Positions 8,572 to 16,858 are shown, numbered from the stretch's first letter. The stretch: 64,000 nucleotides of DNA from Myxococcus dinghuensis (GCF_024198235.1 NZ_JAKCFB010000005.1:1-64000); one strand, 5' to 3'. Notes: generated from the letters alone by a model not told the origin. Numbers and translations: made by a program.

Positions 8572-8601
8572 TGAGCCACTCTTAGAAACCGCACCCATTT
8601 A
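8572..8601 (+). promoter_or_regulatory. repeated phage promoter-like element, copy D (nuclease gene)
   Basis: TGAGCC, 18 bp, CATTTA; spacer keeps GAA at positions 8-10 and ends GCACC. GTG of the nuclease follows 6 nt later. It re-starts transcription of the replication arm after the DUF11 passenger gene. Confidence 0.7.
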
Positions 8602-8607
8602 GGAAGG

Positions 8608-9915
8608 GTGACGCCCTCCTGCAAAGCTCCCACGAACAGCCCCTCCGTCGTTGCAGGGGTCATCCAGCGGTTGAGCGTCTCGCAGCTCAAGCGCCACAAG
8701 CAGTGCCCCCGCGCGTGGTACTTCGCCAAGGTGCTACGCGTCCCCGAGCCCACCACGGGGGCGCAGCAGGTCGGCACCGAAGGCCACGCGCAGCTTGAGC
8801 ACTTCCTGTCGACGGGCGAGGACGTGCTGGGCGCGTTCGCGAAGTCGGGCGCCCACCTCCTGCCGACGCCCGGCGCGGACCTGCTCGTCGAACAACCCCT
8901 CGACGGTGAACCGCCACTGACGGCGGGCGGCATCCCCTTCACCGGGTTCATCGACCTTGTCGACGCGCGACAGCTCGCCTCCGACGGCGTGCTGCGCATC
9001 ACCGACCACAAGTTCACCAGCAACATCGCAAGGAACGCCGCGACGCGCGAGCAGCTCGCCGACGCTGACACCGAGCCGGGCTTGCAGATGCTCGGCTATG
9101 CCGCGTGGGCGCTCCGCCAGGTCGAGCGCTTCCCGGGCCTGCGCGAACTGGAACTCGAACACCTCTACTACCAGACCCGAGGCCAGCGCCTTGCCGCGTC
9201 CGTCCTCGCCTCCGTGCCCGTTGAGCACGTCGAGCGCGAGTGGAGGACGAGGGTCGAGCCCCAGGTCGAACAGATGAAGGCGCACGCGCAAGCCGCCCGA
9301 GCTTCCGACGTGCCCGCGAACTACGGCCCCGCCTGCACCAAGTACGGCGGGTGTCCGTTCATGGCGAAGTGCCTCACAGGAGGAAGCAAGACGATGTCTC
9401 TACGCGACAAGCTGCTCAACAAGTCCGACCTGCCCGCCGTCCTGCCGCCCGATGCGCCCCAGCCCACGCCCGTCCAGGTGGCGCCCGAAGTCACCGAGCA
9501 GCCCGCCCCCGAGGCCGAGCAGCCCGCGCCGAAGCGTCGTGGACGGCCGAAGACCACGAAGCCCGAGCAGCCCAAGAGCGACCTCCGCGTCCTGTTCATC
9601 GACTGCATCCCGACGAAGCACGACGGGCCGCGCGCCGAGTCCCTCGGGCCGCGCGCCGAGTCCCTCACGGCGTACGTGGACGAGCTGCATCGCAAGGTCG
9701 CCGAAGCGGGCGGTGTCGACGACGTGCGCTTCGCGGGCCCGGACTCGCCGCTGGGCTTCGGGAAGTGGCGCGGGGCGCTGGCCATGGCGGCGCGTGCCGA
9801 GCTGCCCCCTCCCGGGAACTACGTCGCGCTGGGGGCCGCCCAGTCCGAGCTGATGCAGGTCATCGTCGAAGCGCTGGAGCCTTCCTTCGACGTGGTCGTT
9901 CGCGGGGTCCGCTAG
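8608..9915 (+). CDS. PD-(D/E)XK nuclease (RecB/Cas4-like) with C-terminal extension
   Basis: The 435-residue protein opens with LSVSQLKRHKQCPRAWYFAK, then GTEGHAQLE, a GFIDLVD acidic motif and ITDHKF, the order of RecB/Cas4-like PD-(D/E)XK nucleases. One Cys near residue 29 and three in the CTKYGGCPFMAKC segment (about 249-261) are arranged like the iron-sulfur cluster ligands of that family. A Pro/Glu linker with an AT-hook-like KRRGRPK (about 310) leads to a C-terminal domain of about 120 residues that I do not recognise. It contains a 7-residue tandem duplication GPRAESL. Such nucleases usually resect DNA ends during phage recombination-dependent replication. The GTG start is 6 nt after copy D of the repeated element. 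Confidence 0.8.
   Translation: MTPSCKAPTNSPSVVAGVIQRLSVSQLKRHKQCPRAWYFAKVLRVPEPTTGAQQVGTEGHAQLEHFLSTGEDVLGAFAKSGAHLLPTPGADLLVEQPLDGEPPLTAGGIPFTGFIDLVDARQLASDGVLRITDHKFTSNIARNAATREQLADADTEPGLQMLGYAAWALRQVERFPGLRELELEHLYYQTRGQRLAASVLASVPVEHVEREWRTRVEPQVEQMKAHAQAARASDVPANYGPACTKYGGCPFMAKCLTGGSKTMSLRDKLLNKSDLPAVLPPDAPQPTPVQVAPEVTEQPAPEAEQPAPKRRGRPKTTKPEQPKSDLRVLFIDCIPTKHDGPRAESLGPRAESLTAYVDELHRKVAEAGGVDDVRFAGPDSPLGFGKWRGALAMAARAELPPPGNYVALGAAQSELMQVIVEALEPSFDVVVRGVR
9625..9666 (+). repeat. perfect 21-bp tandem duplication inside the nuclease gene
   Basis: Two head-to-tail perfect copies of a 21-bp unit encode GPRAESL twice. The perfect identity suggests a recent slippage event that keeps the frame, at the start of the C-terminal domain. 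Confidence 0.9.
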
Positions 9916-10019
9916 ACAAGGCCCTTACGCGCCTACGGCACCGAGTGATTGGCATCCCATCTCGTCCAAAGAACCCTCTCAAGAACAGAAATGCCTCAAC
10001 CCCAGAAAACATCGCCACC

Positions 10020-10457
10020 TCACGGCATTGATTCAGCAAGATATCTAACGAACTCCCTCAAATCCTCCCGACGAATAACCGGGTCTCCGATGCTAATTGG
10101 CCGGCGAGCAGGATTTCCCATTACATCCTTCTCAGAAACAGCTAACGGCCTTCGAACCAACACTGTCTTTGTTCTTTCTTTGCCACCCAAAACGGCCATC
10201 AGATTGGAAGACTCGTATGTTGTCTCTTCCTCTTGCGGCGAAGAGGCTACAATGTAGCCACCGGCATGTGTCGTAACCATTACACTGGCTTTCCTGACAA
10301 CAAGAGGCACATTTCCGATTTCTTCAATTTTCGGACCAACCGCAAGCACCGCCAAGATTTCTCCCTCACGGATCTTGTCGATTTCAGACCCAACGAGAAT
10401 CAAGTTCCTGTCATCCAAAATCCTAACGACGTTAAGGATCGGAATCTGAGACGACAT
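10020..10457 (-). CDS. small beta-rich protein of unknown function, prophage passenger pair gene 2
   Basis: A 145-residue soluble protein. The first half, VVRILDDRNLILVGSEIDKI then REGEILAVLAVG, resembles a small beta-barrel module found in many uncharacterised bacterial proteins (V-x-x-I/V-D-x-x-x-V/L-x-x-x-G-s). The second half is charged and has no recognised motif. It starts at ATG 10457 with AAAGGAG 9 nt upstream and overlaps the preceding membrane-protein gene by 26 bp, so the two are coupled. Both are less GC-rich than the flanking phage replication genes and run against them, which marks them as passengers. A paired defence or superinfection-exclusion function is possible but unsupported. 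Confidence 0.65.
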   Translation of the reverse strand: MSSQIPILNVVRILDDRNLILVGSEIDKIREGEILAVLAVGPKIEEIGNVPLVVRKASVMVTTHAGGYIVASSPQEEETTYESSNLMAVLGGKERTKTVLVRRPLAVSEKDVMGNPARRPISIGDPVIRREDLREFVRYLAESMP

Positions 10458-10977
10458 TCCTATCTACTCCTTTCAAAGATCTGCGCTTGGTCTTCACAGG
10501 CGATTGAGGAGGCTGCGCCATCTGCTCCTGCACGACAGCAACAAGCTTGGCAGCCTCCGCCTGGAAGATTGATTTGGTCTCAATGGCGATGCGCTCATTT
10601 ACTGCCTGGTCGCGTTCAGTCCGAGTGTCTCGGAGGAGGTCTTCGTAATTCTTCTCCGTCTTCAATACGCTCTCCAGCGCTCGTCGACACTCACTCAGGC
10701 GCTTGAGTTCAAAAAAGAAGAATCCGCCAAACCAAGCGGAGATCAACGCCAAGAGCATCGCAATCAGTATTGAGGCAGTTAACTGATGAAGAGCAATCAG
10801 CCCAGTCAATACAATAGCCAGAAATGGCAAGGCACTAGCAGAAACCTTAAATGCGCTACCTACTGAATCAACAATGCGCCCCTTTAGTGCCGCCTCGGCA
10901 TCGTCGCGCGCTTTGGTTCCTGCTGATGAGGTGGATCCTGGGTCCATAGGCTCGCCAAGGCTGAACTTCTCGACCAT
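10432..10977 (-). CDS. two-helix membrane protein with coiled-coil tail, prophage passenger pair gene 1
   Basis: The 181-residue protein has a charged N-terminus (about 1-45), two adjacent hydrophobic segments (about 46-95: ALPFLAIVLTGLIALHQL and ASILIAMLLALISAWFGGFF), and then a long charged helix with heptad character (about 96-150) ending in a basic tail. It should be an inner-membrane protein with a cytoplasmic coiled coil. It overlaps the downstream 145-codon gene and is transcribed against the phage replication arm. Composition is A/T-richer than the neighbours. Function unknown; membrane-plus-soluble pairs carried by prophages are often exclusion or toxin-type systems, but no catalytic motif is seen. 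Confidence 0.65.
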   Translation of the reverse strand: MVEKFSLGEPMDPGSTSSAGTKARDDAEAALKGRIVDSVGSAFKVSASALPFLAIVLTGLIALHQLTASILIAMLLALISAWFGGFFFFELKRLSECRRALESVLKTEKNYEDLLRDTRTERDQAVNERIAIETKSIFQAEAAKLVAVVQEQMAQPPQSPVKTKRRSLKGVDRNVVSDSDP

Positions 10978-11021
10978 CCCGACTTACAGCCTCATAGCGC
11001 GGCAGCCCTCTCACATCAAGC

Positions 11022-12950
11022 ATGAGACTCCTTCACCGCATCCACCCGGGCGCGGCGCCGCATGCCGAGCACCCCATCACCGTTGCGCCCGTTGTCGTCG
11101 CGAAGCTCACAGGCGACCGCGCCACCTTCACGAAGGGGCAGCCCGTCGGATGGTCCCCGGACCTCGCTCGGGTGCTCGACCTCCCACGCCGGGACCTCGC
11201 GGGGAGCTACAGCCGTGCGGACTTCGCCACGCTGGAAGCCTCGCTGCGGGCCCCTCCTGGAACGCCCTGCACCTGCGCGACGCTCGGGAAGCGGTGCCCG
11301 TCGTCGTTGCTCCCCATCCAGCGCCTTGCCTTGCTGGAAGCCGCGCGCACGGGTGGCGGGCTCTTCCCCATCGGAGTGGGCCACGGGAAGACGCTGGTCG
11401 ACCTCCTGCTTCCCCTGGTCATGCCCGGCTGCAAGGTCGCCGTGCTCCTCTTGCCGTCCAACCTGCGCGCGCAGCTCGTCGACGTGGACTGGCACTTCTA
11501 CGGTGGGCACTGGCGCCTGCCCAATCTCGCGGGCGGCAGGTGGTTTCGACCTGGCTTGCCGGTCCTCCACGTCATCACCTACGAGAAGTTCAGCACCCAG
11601 GAAGGCACCGACCTCCTGACGCGCATCCGCCCCGACCTCATCGTCTGCGACGAAGCCCACAAGCTGAAGGACCGCAAGAGCGCTCGGACGGGCCGGTTCC
11701 TGCGCTACCTGGAACAGCACCTCGAGACGCGCCTTGTGGCCCAGTCGGGCACCCTGGCGACGCGAACGGTGAAGGACTACGCCCACCTCGCGGAGTACGC
11801 GCTACGCGACGGGAGCCCGCTCCCACTCAATCGCCATGTCGTCGAGGAGTGGGCCGCGGCATTGGACCCAGGCCATGCCGTTGCGCCTCCGGGCGAGCTG
11901 CTCAGGCTCGTTGACCCGTCACACCCACTCGACCCGCTCGAAGGGGAGAACGAGACCGAGCGCGAGCGTCGACGAGTACGAGACGCCTATCGACGGCGGC
12001 GCAACGCGACCCCGGGTGTCGTGGCCACGGACGAGAGTGCCGTCGGCATGCCCCTGGTCATCCGCACCCGCGACCCAGGCAAGGTCCCCGACGAGCTGCT
12101 CGCGCACATTCAAACGGCGCTCGGCGGACAACGCCCCGACGGCGAGGAGTTCGTCGACGAGCTGCAACGCGTGGCGTGTGCCCGGCAGCTCGCGAGCGGC
12201 TTCTTCCACCGCTGGCGCTACCCGGCCATCCAGGGAGTGCCGCAGGACGTCGAGCTGATTGCCCGGTGGTTCTCACGCCGGCAGGAGTTCAACCGGGAGC
12301 TGCGCGAGCGCCTCAAGCGGCCCGCCGAGCACCTGGACTCCCCGGGGCTACTCGTGCGCGCCGCGATTCGCGCTCACCAATCCCCACCCTACGACGGGGA
12401 GCTTCCAACGTGGCGCGCGGCGTCCTGGCCCGCCTGGGGCGAGATTCACAAGCGCGTCGTCCACGTCACGGAGGCCGTGTGGCTGTCAGACTTCATCGTG
12501 AAGGACGCGGCGAAGTGGGCGCTGCGCAAGGGACAGCCGGGAATCGTCTGGGTTGAGTTCCCCGAGCTAGGCGAGCGCATCGCGAAGGAGGCGGGCGTGC
12601 CGTTCTACGGCGGCGGGCCGGAAGCATCGGCGACCATCATCCGGGAGAGTGGGAGGCGCTCCATCGTCGCGTCACTGCGCGCCCACGGGACGGGCAAGAA
12701 CCTGACGATGTTCTCGCGGATGCTGTTCGTGAACCCGCCCGCCGACGGCGCCGCATGGGAGCAGGCCATCGGCCGATGCCACCGACAGGGGCAGCTTGCG
12801 GACGAAGTCGAGGTGGAGCTGTACCAGCACACCGCCGAGCTGACGGGCGCATTCGAGAAGGCCCGCGACTTCGCTCGGTTCATCGAACAGACGGAGGGCA
12901 CGACGCAGAAGCTGAACCTCGCGAGCTACAACGCGGCGTCATGGCCCTAA
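11022..12950 (+). CDS. phage superfamily 2 (SNF2-like) DNA helicase/translocase
   Basis: The 642-residue protein has motif I GVGHGKT (118-124), motif II DEAH (210-213), an SGT motif III after strand SQSG-like AQSGT, and in the C-terminal lobe SIVASLRAHGTGKNL and motif VI QAIGRCHRQGQ, the pattern of SNF2/SWI2-like phage helicases. A Cys pair/triad near residues 83-92 (CTCATLGKRC) could bind a metal. It probably unwinds or remodels DNA during phage replication or recombination. It follows the passenger pair in the opposite orientation and has no copy of the repeated element in front, so it may be read through from upstream or from an unrecognised promoter. Confidence 0.85.
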   Translation: MRLLHRIHPGAAPHAEHPITVAPVVVAKLTGDRATFTKGQPVGWSPDLARVLDLPRRDLAGSYSRADFATLEASLRAPPGTPCTCATLGKRCPSSLLPIQRLALLEAARTGGGLFPIGVGHGKTLVDLLLPLVMPGCKVAVLLLPSNLRAQLVDVDWHFYGGHWRLPNLAGGRWFRPGLPVLHVITYEKFSTQEGTDLLTRIRPDLIVCDEAHKLKDRKSARTGRFLRYLEQHLETRLVAQSGTLATRTVKDYAHLAEYALRDGSPLPLNRHVVEEWAAALDPGHAVAPPGELLRLVDPSHPLDPLEGENETERERRRVRDAYRRRRNATPGVVATDESAVGMPLVIRTRDPGKVPDELLAHIQTALGGQRPDGEEFVDELQRVACARQLASGFFHRWRYPAIQGVPQDVELIARWFSRRQEFNRELRERLKRPAEHLDSPGLLVRAAIRAHQSPPYDGELPTWRAASWPAWGEIHKRVVHVTEAVWLSDFIVKDAAKWALRKGQPGIVWVEFPELGERIAKEAGVPFYGGGPEASATIIRESGRRSIVASLRAHGTGKNLTMFSRMLFVNPPADGAAWEQAIGRCHRQGQLADEVEVELYQHTAELTGAFEKARDFARFIEQTEGTTQKLNLASYNAASWP

Positions 12951-13271
12951 CTACACACCTCTCAGTTCAACATCCACGATGCGATAACGACGGCGCTCGC
13001 TCAACTCTGCGGACCATCGGACCTCACTTTCCGCCCTCTCCATGAGCAGGGAGACCTCTTCGTTCACGCTCGCGGGCGACGACAGCCATTTCGTCCCGAA
13101 GGGCTGGTAGGACTGAATCTCTTGCGTTCCGTCGCGCTGCTCAAGAAGGACAGGATCGCCTGACTTCGTCAGGGCCCAAACAAGCAAGGTCCCTCGCTCC
13201 AAGTCGAGGTCCACCATCGTAACGAACTCGTGAGTCCCCACCTTGAATGTTCTCTTGGCGACCGCACCCAT
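12951..13271 (-). CDS. small protein of unknown function in phage replication arm
   Basis: A 106-residue charged protein (MGAVAKRTFKVGTHEF..., ending RYRIVDVELRGV) that looks globular and beta-rich. I do not recognise it. Support for a real gene: GAGGG lies 5 nt before the ATG, amino-acid composition is protein-like, and the region is less GC-rich than its neighbours like the other passengers. It is convergent with the helicase gene, whose stop it nearly touches. Confidence 0.55.
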   Translation of the reverse strand: MGAVAKRTFKVGTHEFVTMVDLDLERGTLLVWALTKSGDPVLLEQRDGTQEIQSYQPFGTKWLSSPASVNEEVSLLMERAESEVRWSAELSERRRYRIVDVELRGV

Positions 13272-13375
13272 TGAGTCCCTCGCTTTCCAAGTCAGCTTGC
13301 CAGTCGATTCTACGCCAAACTGAGCAGTCCTTCTTCGAGGTCACGATAGCCCCAGCCCAAATGAATTTCAGGCAC

Positions 13376-13405
13376 TGAACCATTCCCAGAATCCGCACCC
13401 ATTTA
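13376..13405 (+). promoter_or_regulatory. repeated phage promoter-like element, copy E (ssDNA-binding-type gene and polymerase)
   Basis: TGAACC, 18 bp, CATTTA. The sequence 6 nt after CATTTA is GTC rather than GTG, and the first plausible start is ATG at 13457, so this unit would have a leader of about 45 nt. It stands before the 176-codon gene and the DNA polymerase. Confidence 0.7.
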
Positions 13406-13456
13406 CGTGGGGTCAGCGCACTTCGCTGCTGACGCAACCCAAGGACCCACGTAGCT

Positions 13457-13987
13457 ATGAACAACGCACTGACGAAGATTGCCACCGCCCAGGCCGCCAC
13501 CGGAGGCCGCTACCCCCGCTTCGGGGACTACCTGTTCGAAGTCGCGGTCATCCGCATGAAGGAGGGGTTCAAGGGCGACTCGGCCATTGCTGAGCTGAAG
13601 GTCCGCGAGTCCTCCCCCTTGCCGGGTGGCGAGTCCCCCAACCGCGTGGGCGAGACGGTCGACTACGTCGAGAACCTGTCCGACCAGAAGAAGGGCGGCG
13701 GCGGACGTTTCAAGTCCTTCCTGATGACGCTGGTGGGCGCCGAAGAGCACGAGTTCGCCAACCCGGCCGTCCTGAAGAAGTTCTTCGACGAGCGGCAAGC
13801 CGGCACGCACCTCCTGATTCGGTGCGAGGTCTTCCCCAAGCAGCTCCCCGTGAAGGACGGCCACGCCGGCAAGGTCATCACCGGCTTCCGCTGGTCCCAC
13901 GTCGAGCTGAACGACGAGCAGCTCGCCCAGGCCGAGCAGTCGCGCAAGGCGAGCAAGCTGCCCGCGCTCTCCGACGCCCTCGCCTGA
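13457..13987 (+). CDS. phage replication protein, probable ssDNA-binding-type
   Basis: A 176-residue protein directly upstream of the phage DNA polymerase. It contains alternating beta-type segments (YLFEVAVIRMKEGFKGD, AELKVRES, FKSFLMTLVG, THLLIRCEVFPK) compatible with an OB-like fold, a Lys/Gly-rich loop and an acidic C-terminal end. Phage replication modules often place an ssDNA-binding protein here, and I infer that role from context and strand pattern only. A copy of the repeated promoter-like element lies 51 bp upstream. Confidence 0.55.
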   Translation: MNNALTKIATAQAATGGRYPRFGDYLFEVAVIRMKEGFKGDSAIAELKVRESSPLPGGESPNRVGETVDYVENLSDQKKGGGGRFKSFLMTLVGAEEHEFANPAVLKKFFDERQAGTHLLIRCEVFPKQLPVKDGHAGKVITGFRWSHVELNDEQLAQAEQSRKASKLPALSDALA

Positions 13988-14071
13988 TGCCGGACGGCGA
14001 CTGACGGCGCGCTTTTCCGTCGGCGGCTGGCCCACGACACGGGCCGCTCTCCCTCCCACACAAGGCATCCC

Positions 14072-16081
14072 ATGAACCTCTGGTCCTTCGACACGGAGAC
14101 GTGGCTGATTCAGCCCGGATTGCTTGCGCCCCCTCTTGTCTGCGGGAGCATCGCGACTCGGGCCCCAGGCAGCGAACGGCTGCTCGACAAGGCCCAGGCT
14201 CGGGAGTTCTTCCGCGAGGCCATCGCCGCGCCGGACACGCACCTTGTCGGGGCCAATCTCGTCTACGACCTGGGCGTCATGGCGGCGGATGACCCGCGAC
14301 TCGTGGCGCCCATCTTCGCGGCGCTCCAAGCGGGCCGCCTGCATTGCGTCCAGGTCCGCGAGGCGCTCATCGACATCGCGCGGGGCGTCTACGGCGTTCA
14401 TCCGTTGACGGGTCGAAGGCTCGACGACGACGAAGGCGCCCGCTACCCGCTCGCGCTCCTCGTTCAGCGTCACCTGGGGCTCGACATCAGCGCGGACAAG
14501 CATGCCCCGGACGCGTGGCGCCTTCGCTACGCGGAACTCGACGGCGTCCCTGTCGAGCGCTGGCCCGCCGCGGCTGTCGAGTACCCGAAGCGCGATGCTC
14601 GCTACACGCTCGACGTCTACTTCTGCCAGGAGACCCTCGCCCGCGAGGTGTCCAACGGCGGCAACCTGCATTCCGAAGCCGACCAGATGCGCGCCGCCTT
14701 CGCGCTCCACCTCGCATCCATCTGGGGATTGCGCACGAATGGTGTTGCCGTGGCGCAGCTCCGGGAGCGCGTCGAGCGGGAGTGGAACGAGAACCGCGCG
14801 AAGTTCCAGGCGGCGGGCATCTTCCGGGCGGACGGCACGAAGGACTCGAAGCGCCTCGCCGCGCTCGTGACTGCCGCGTATGACAGTCAGCCGCCCATCA
14901 CTTCCCCCAGCGACCGATTCCCCGACGGTCAGGTCGCGACCGACCGTGACACGTTGCTGGGCTCAGGCGACCCCATTCTGGAGGAATTGGGGCGAAGTGG
15001 ACGCGTCGACAAGTACAAGTCCACCTACCTGGATGTCGTCGAGGCCGGCACCACGCACCCCATCAACCCGCGCTTCAACGTGCTGGTGTCCACGACGCGC
15101 GTCAGCTCCGACTACCAGCAGCTCCCTCAGAAGGGCGGCATTCGCGAGGTCCACGAAGCGCGGCCTGGGTTCGTCTTCTGCTCGGTCGATTATGGCGGCC
15201 TGGAGCTGCGCACCATGGCTCAGCGGGCCATCTGGGAACTGGGCTACTCGAAGATGGCCGACGCCCTCAACAGCGGGCTCGACGTCCACACCCTTGCCGC
15301 GGCCGAGTTCCTCGGGACGAGCTACGCCGAGCTGCTGCCGTTGGTGAAGGCGAAGGACCCCGTTGCCGTCTCCTACCGGCAGCTCGCGAAGATTCTCAAC
15401 TTCGGCAAGGGCGGCGGGATGCGAGCGGGAACCCTCGTCTACAACGCGCGCGCCAAGGACCGCGTCTCGTTCTGCCTTCTCGCCAAGCGAGCCGAAGAGT
15501 GCGGTGTCACGCGCGAGGAAGTCACCGTCCAACGCAAGCCGAAGCGAGTTTGCCGGGGCTGCCTCCTGGTCGCGAAGGAACTGGACGAGCTGTGGATGCG
15601 GGCATGGCCCGAGCAGCGCGAGCTACAGGAGAAGGCACAGGCACTCTCCTACGGCGGTGGCTTCGCGGACGTCATGATTCCGGGCGTCAACATCCTGCGC
15701 GGCATGTGCGGCTACACCCAGATTCTGAACACGCCGTTTCAGGGCTTGGGCGCCGTCGGGTGCAAGCTGGCCATGTGGCGCGTCAGTCGCGAGATGTACG
15801 TCGACCGCCGCTCACCCCTCTACGGCTCGCGAATCGTCCTCAACATGCACGACGAGCTGCTGAGCGAACTACTCGCCGACGACGCGCAGCGGTTGCACGA
15901 CGCGGCCGAGCGCAAGGCGTACCTCATGCGTGAAGCGATGAAGGAGACGACTCCCGACCTGGCGCCGGCAATCGAAGCCGAGCCCGCGCTGTCTCGGATT
16001 CTCTCGAAGGATGCCGCCACCGTGCGCGACAGCTCGGGGCGTCTGCTGGTCTGGGAGCCCTCCGCGAAGCGCGCGGCCTGA
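14072..16081 (+). CDS. phage DNA polymerase, family A
   Basis: The 669-residue replicative polymerase has an N-terminal 3'-5' exonuclease domain (FDTET with Asp7 and Glu9; NLVYDLGV; YPKRDARYTLDVY) and a C-terminal polymerase domain: motif A SVDYGGLELRTMAQ, motif B QLAKILNFGKGGGMRAG, motif C LNMHDELLSE. Length matches phage family A enzymes, which lack the 5' nuclease of bacterial Pol I. Three CXXC-like cysteines in the region around KRVCRGCLL may bind metal. Its stop codon TGA is the first three bases of copy F of the repeated element. Confidence 0.92.
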   Translation: MNLWSFDTETWLIQPGLLAPPLVCGSIATRAPGSERLLDKAQAREFFREAIAAPDTHLVGANLVYDLGVMAADDPRLVAPIFAALQAGRLHCVQVREALIDIARGVYGVHPLTGRRLDDDEGARYPLALLVQRHLGLDISADKHAPDAWRLRYAELDGVPVERWPAAAVEYPKRDARYTLDVYFCQETLAREVSNGGNLHSEADQMRAAFALHLASIWGLRTNGVAVAQLRERVEREWNENRAKFQAAGIFRADGTKDSKRLAALVTAAYDSQPPITSPSDRFPDGQVATDRDTLLGSGDPILEELGRSGRVDKYKSTYLDVVEAGTTHPINPRFNVLVSTTRVSSDYQQLPQKGGIREVHEARPGFVFCSVDYGGLELRTMAQRAIWELGYSKMADALNSGLDVHTLAAAEFLGTSYAELLPLVKAKDPVAVSYRQLAKILNFGKGGGMRAGTLVYNARAKDRVSFCLLAKRAEECGVTREEVTVQRKPKRVCRGCLLVAKELDELWMRAWPEQRELQEKAQALSYGGGFADVMIPGVNILRGMCGYTQILNTPFQGLGAVGCKLAMWRVSREMYVDRRSPLYGSRIVLNMHDELLSELLADDAQRLHDAAERKAYLMREAMKETTPDLAPAIEAEPALSRILSKDAATVRDSSGRLLVWEPSAKRAA

Positions 16082-16108
16082 ACCACTCGCGGAATCCGCA
16101 CCCATTTA
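16079..16108 (+). promoter_or_regulatory. repeated phage promoter-like element, copy F (resolvase-integrase unit)
   Basis: TGAACC, 18 bp, CATTTA, identical to copy B over the ACTCGCGGAA half of the spacer and to copy E over the ATCCGCACC half. Its first three bases are the polymerase stop codon. It precedes the 56-codon gene, resolvase, excisionase and integrase, with 29 nt between CATTTA and the first ATG. Confidence 0.7.
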
Positions 16109-16137
16109 GGGAGCACACGCCCTGAGAGGTGCAACGC

Positions 16138-16308
16138 ATGGCCACGCGAACCAACGCGTCCGAGCTGCTTCCGCTCCCGTCCCCCTACCTCGAAGACGAC
16201 ATCGACGACGCGGTCGCCTTCGATGTCGCCGACTTCGATGAACTGCGGCTGCTGTCCGCGCTCGACGGCGAGCCTGTCGCGCTCCACTTCCAGGTGGCCG
16301 AGCTGTGA
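16138..16308 (+). CDS. small acidic phage protein
   Basis: A 56-residue ORF (MATRTNASELLPLPSPYLED... ending HFQVAEL), strongly acidic in the middle (EDDIDDAVAFDVADFDE). GAGAGG lies 8 nt before the ATG, and its TGA overlaps the GTG start of the resolvase (GTGA), so the two are translationally coupled. Function not recognised; small acidic phage proteins sometimes act as DNA mimics or regulators, but nothing here proves that. Confidence 0.65.
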   Translation: MATRTNASELLPLPSPYLEDDIDDAVAFDVADFDELRLLSALDGEPVALHFQVAEL

Positions 16309-16853
16309 GGCTCCTCGTAGCGCTCGACCCTGGGCTTCGCGAGTGCGGCGTCGCGCTCTTCGACCTCGACACGGGCGAGCTGCTCGTCGCGGGCATGCCG
16401 ACCAATCCCGAGTCCAAGGCCCGTGGGCTGGCGGCATGGGCGGGCATGGCCACAGCCGCAGCCGCGTTCGTTTCGTCGTTCCTGGAGCCGCTCAGGGCCG
16501 CTGGTGAGGCCGTCGCTGTCGTCGTCGTGAGCGAGTGCCCCCAGGTCTACACGGCCGGGAAGAGCAAGGGCGACCCGAACGACCTCATCGAACTTGCCGG
16601 TGTCGTCGGTCGCGTCGCGGGTGCGTTGGGGGCCACGTCGGAACGGAGCGTCTTGCCCCGCGAATGGAAGGGGACGCTGGATGCCGACGTGATGGTCGAG
16701 CGCATCAAGACGCGACTGGACAAGCGGCCCTGCGAACACCTCCGCGTCCAGCTCCCTCGCGCCCAGGACAAGCAGCACAACGTTTGGGACGCGGTCGGCA
16801 TCGGGCTCTACGCCCTCGGTCGCCTCGCACCCCGGAAGGTCTTCCCCAGGTGA
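16305..16853 (+). CDS. RuvC-like Holliday junction resolvase (phage)
   Basis: The 182-residue protein has the RuvC/RNase H-fold order: VALDPGLRECGVAL (Asp8), VVVVSECPQVY (Glu77), and a C-terminal QDKQHNVWDAVGIGL with Asp155, His158 and Asp162 at the catalytic end. It likely resolves branched DNA before packaging. It starts at GTG overlapping the stop of the 56-codon gene and is followed 5 bp later by the excisionase. Confidence 0.75.
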   Translation: MRLLVALDPGLRECGVALFDLDTGELLVAGMPTNPESKARGLAAWAGMATAAAAFVSSFLEPLRAAGEAVAVVVVSECPQVYTAGKSKGDPNDLIELAGVVGRVAGALGATSERSVLPREWKGTLDADVMVERIKTRLDKRPCEHLRVQLPRAQDKQHNVWDAVGIGLYALGRLAPRKVFPR

Positions 16854-16858
16854 GCGCC

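Noticed and set aside
13255-13274. Seventh copy of the phage element (CCGCACCCATTGAG)
   Set aside because: The -10-like hexamer is CATTGA and the TGARCC box is missing at the right distance; it coincides with the start codon of the minus-strand 106-codon gene.
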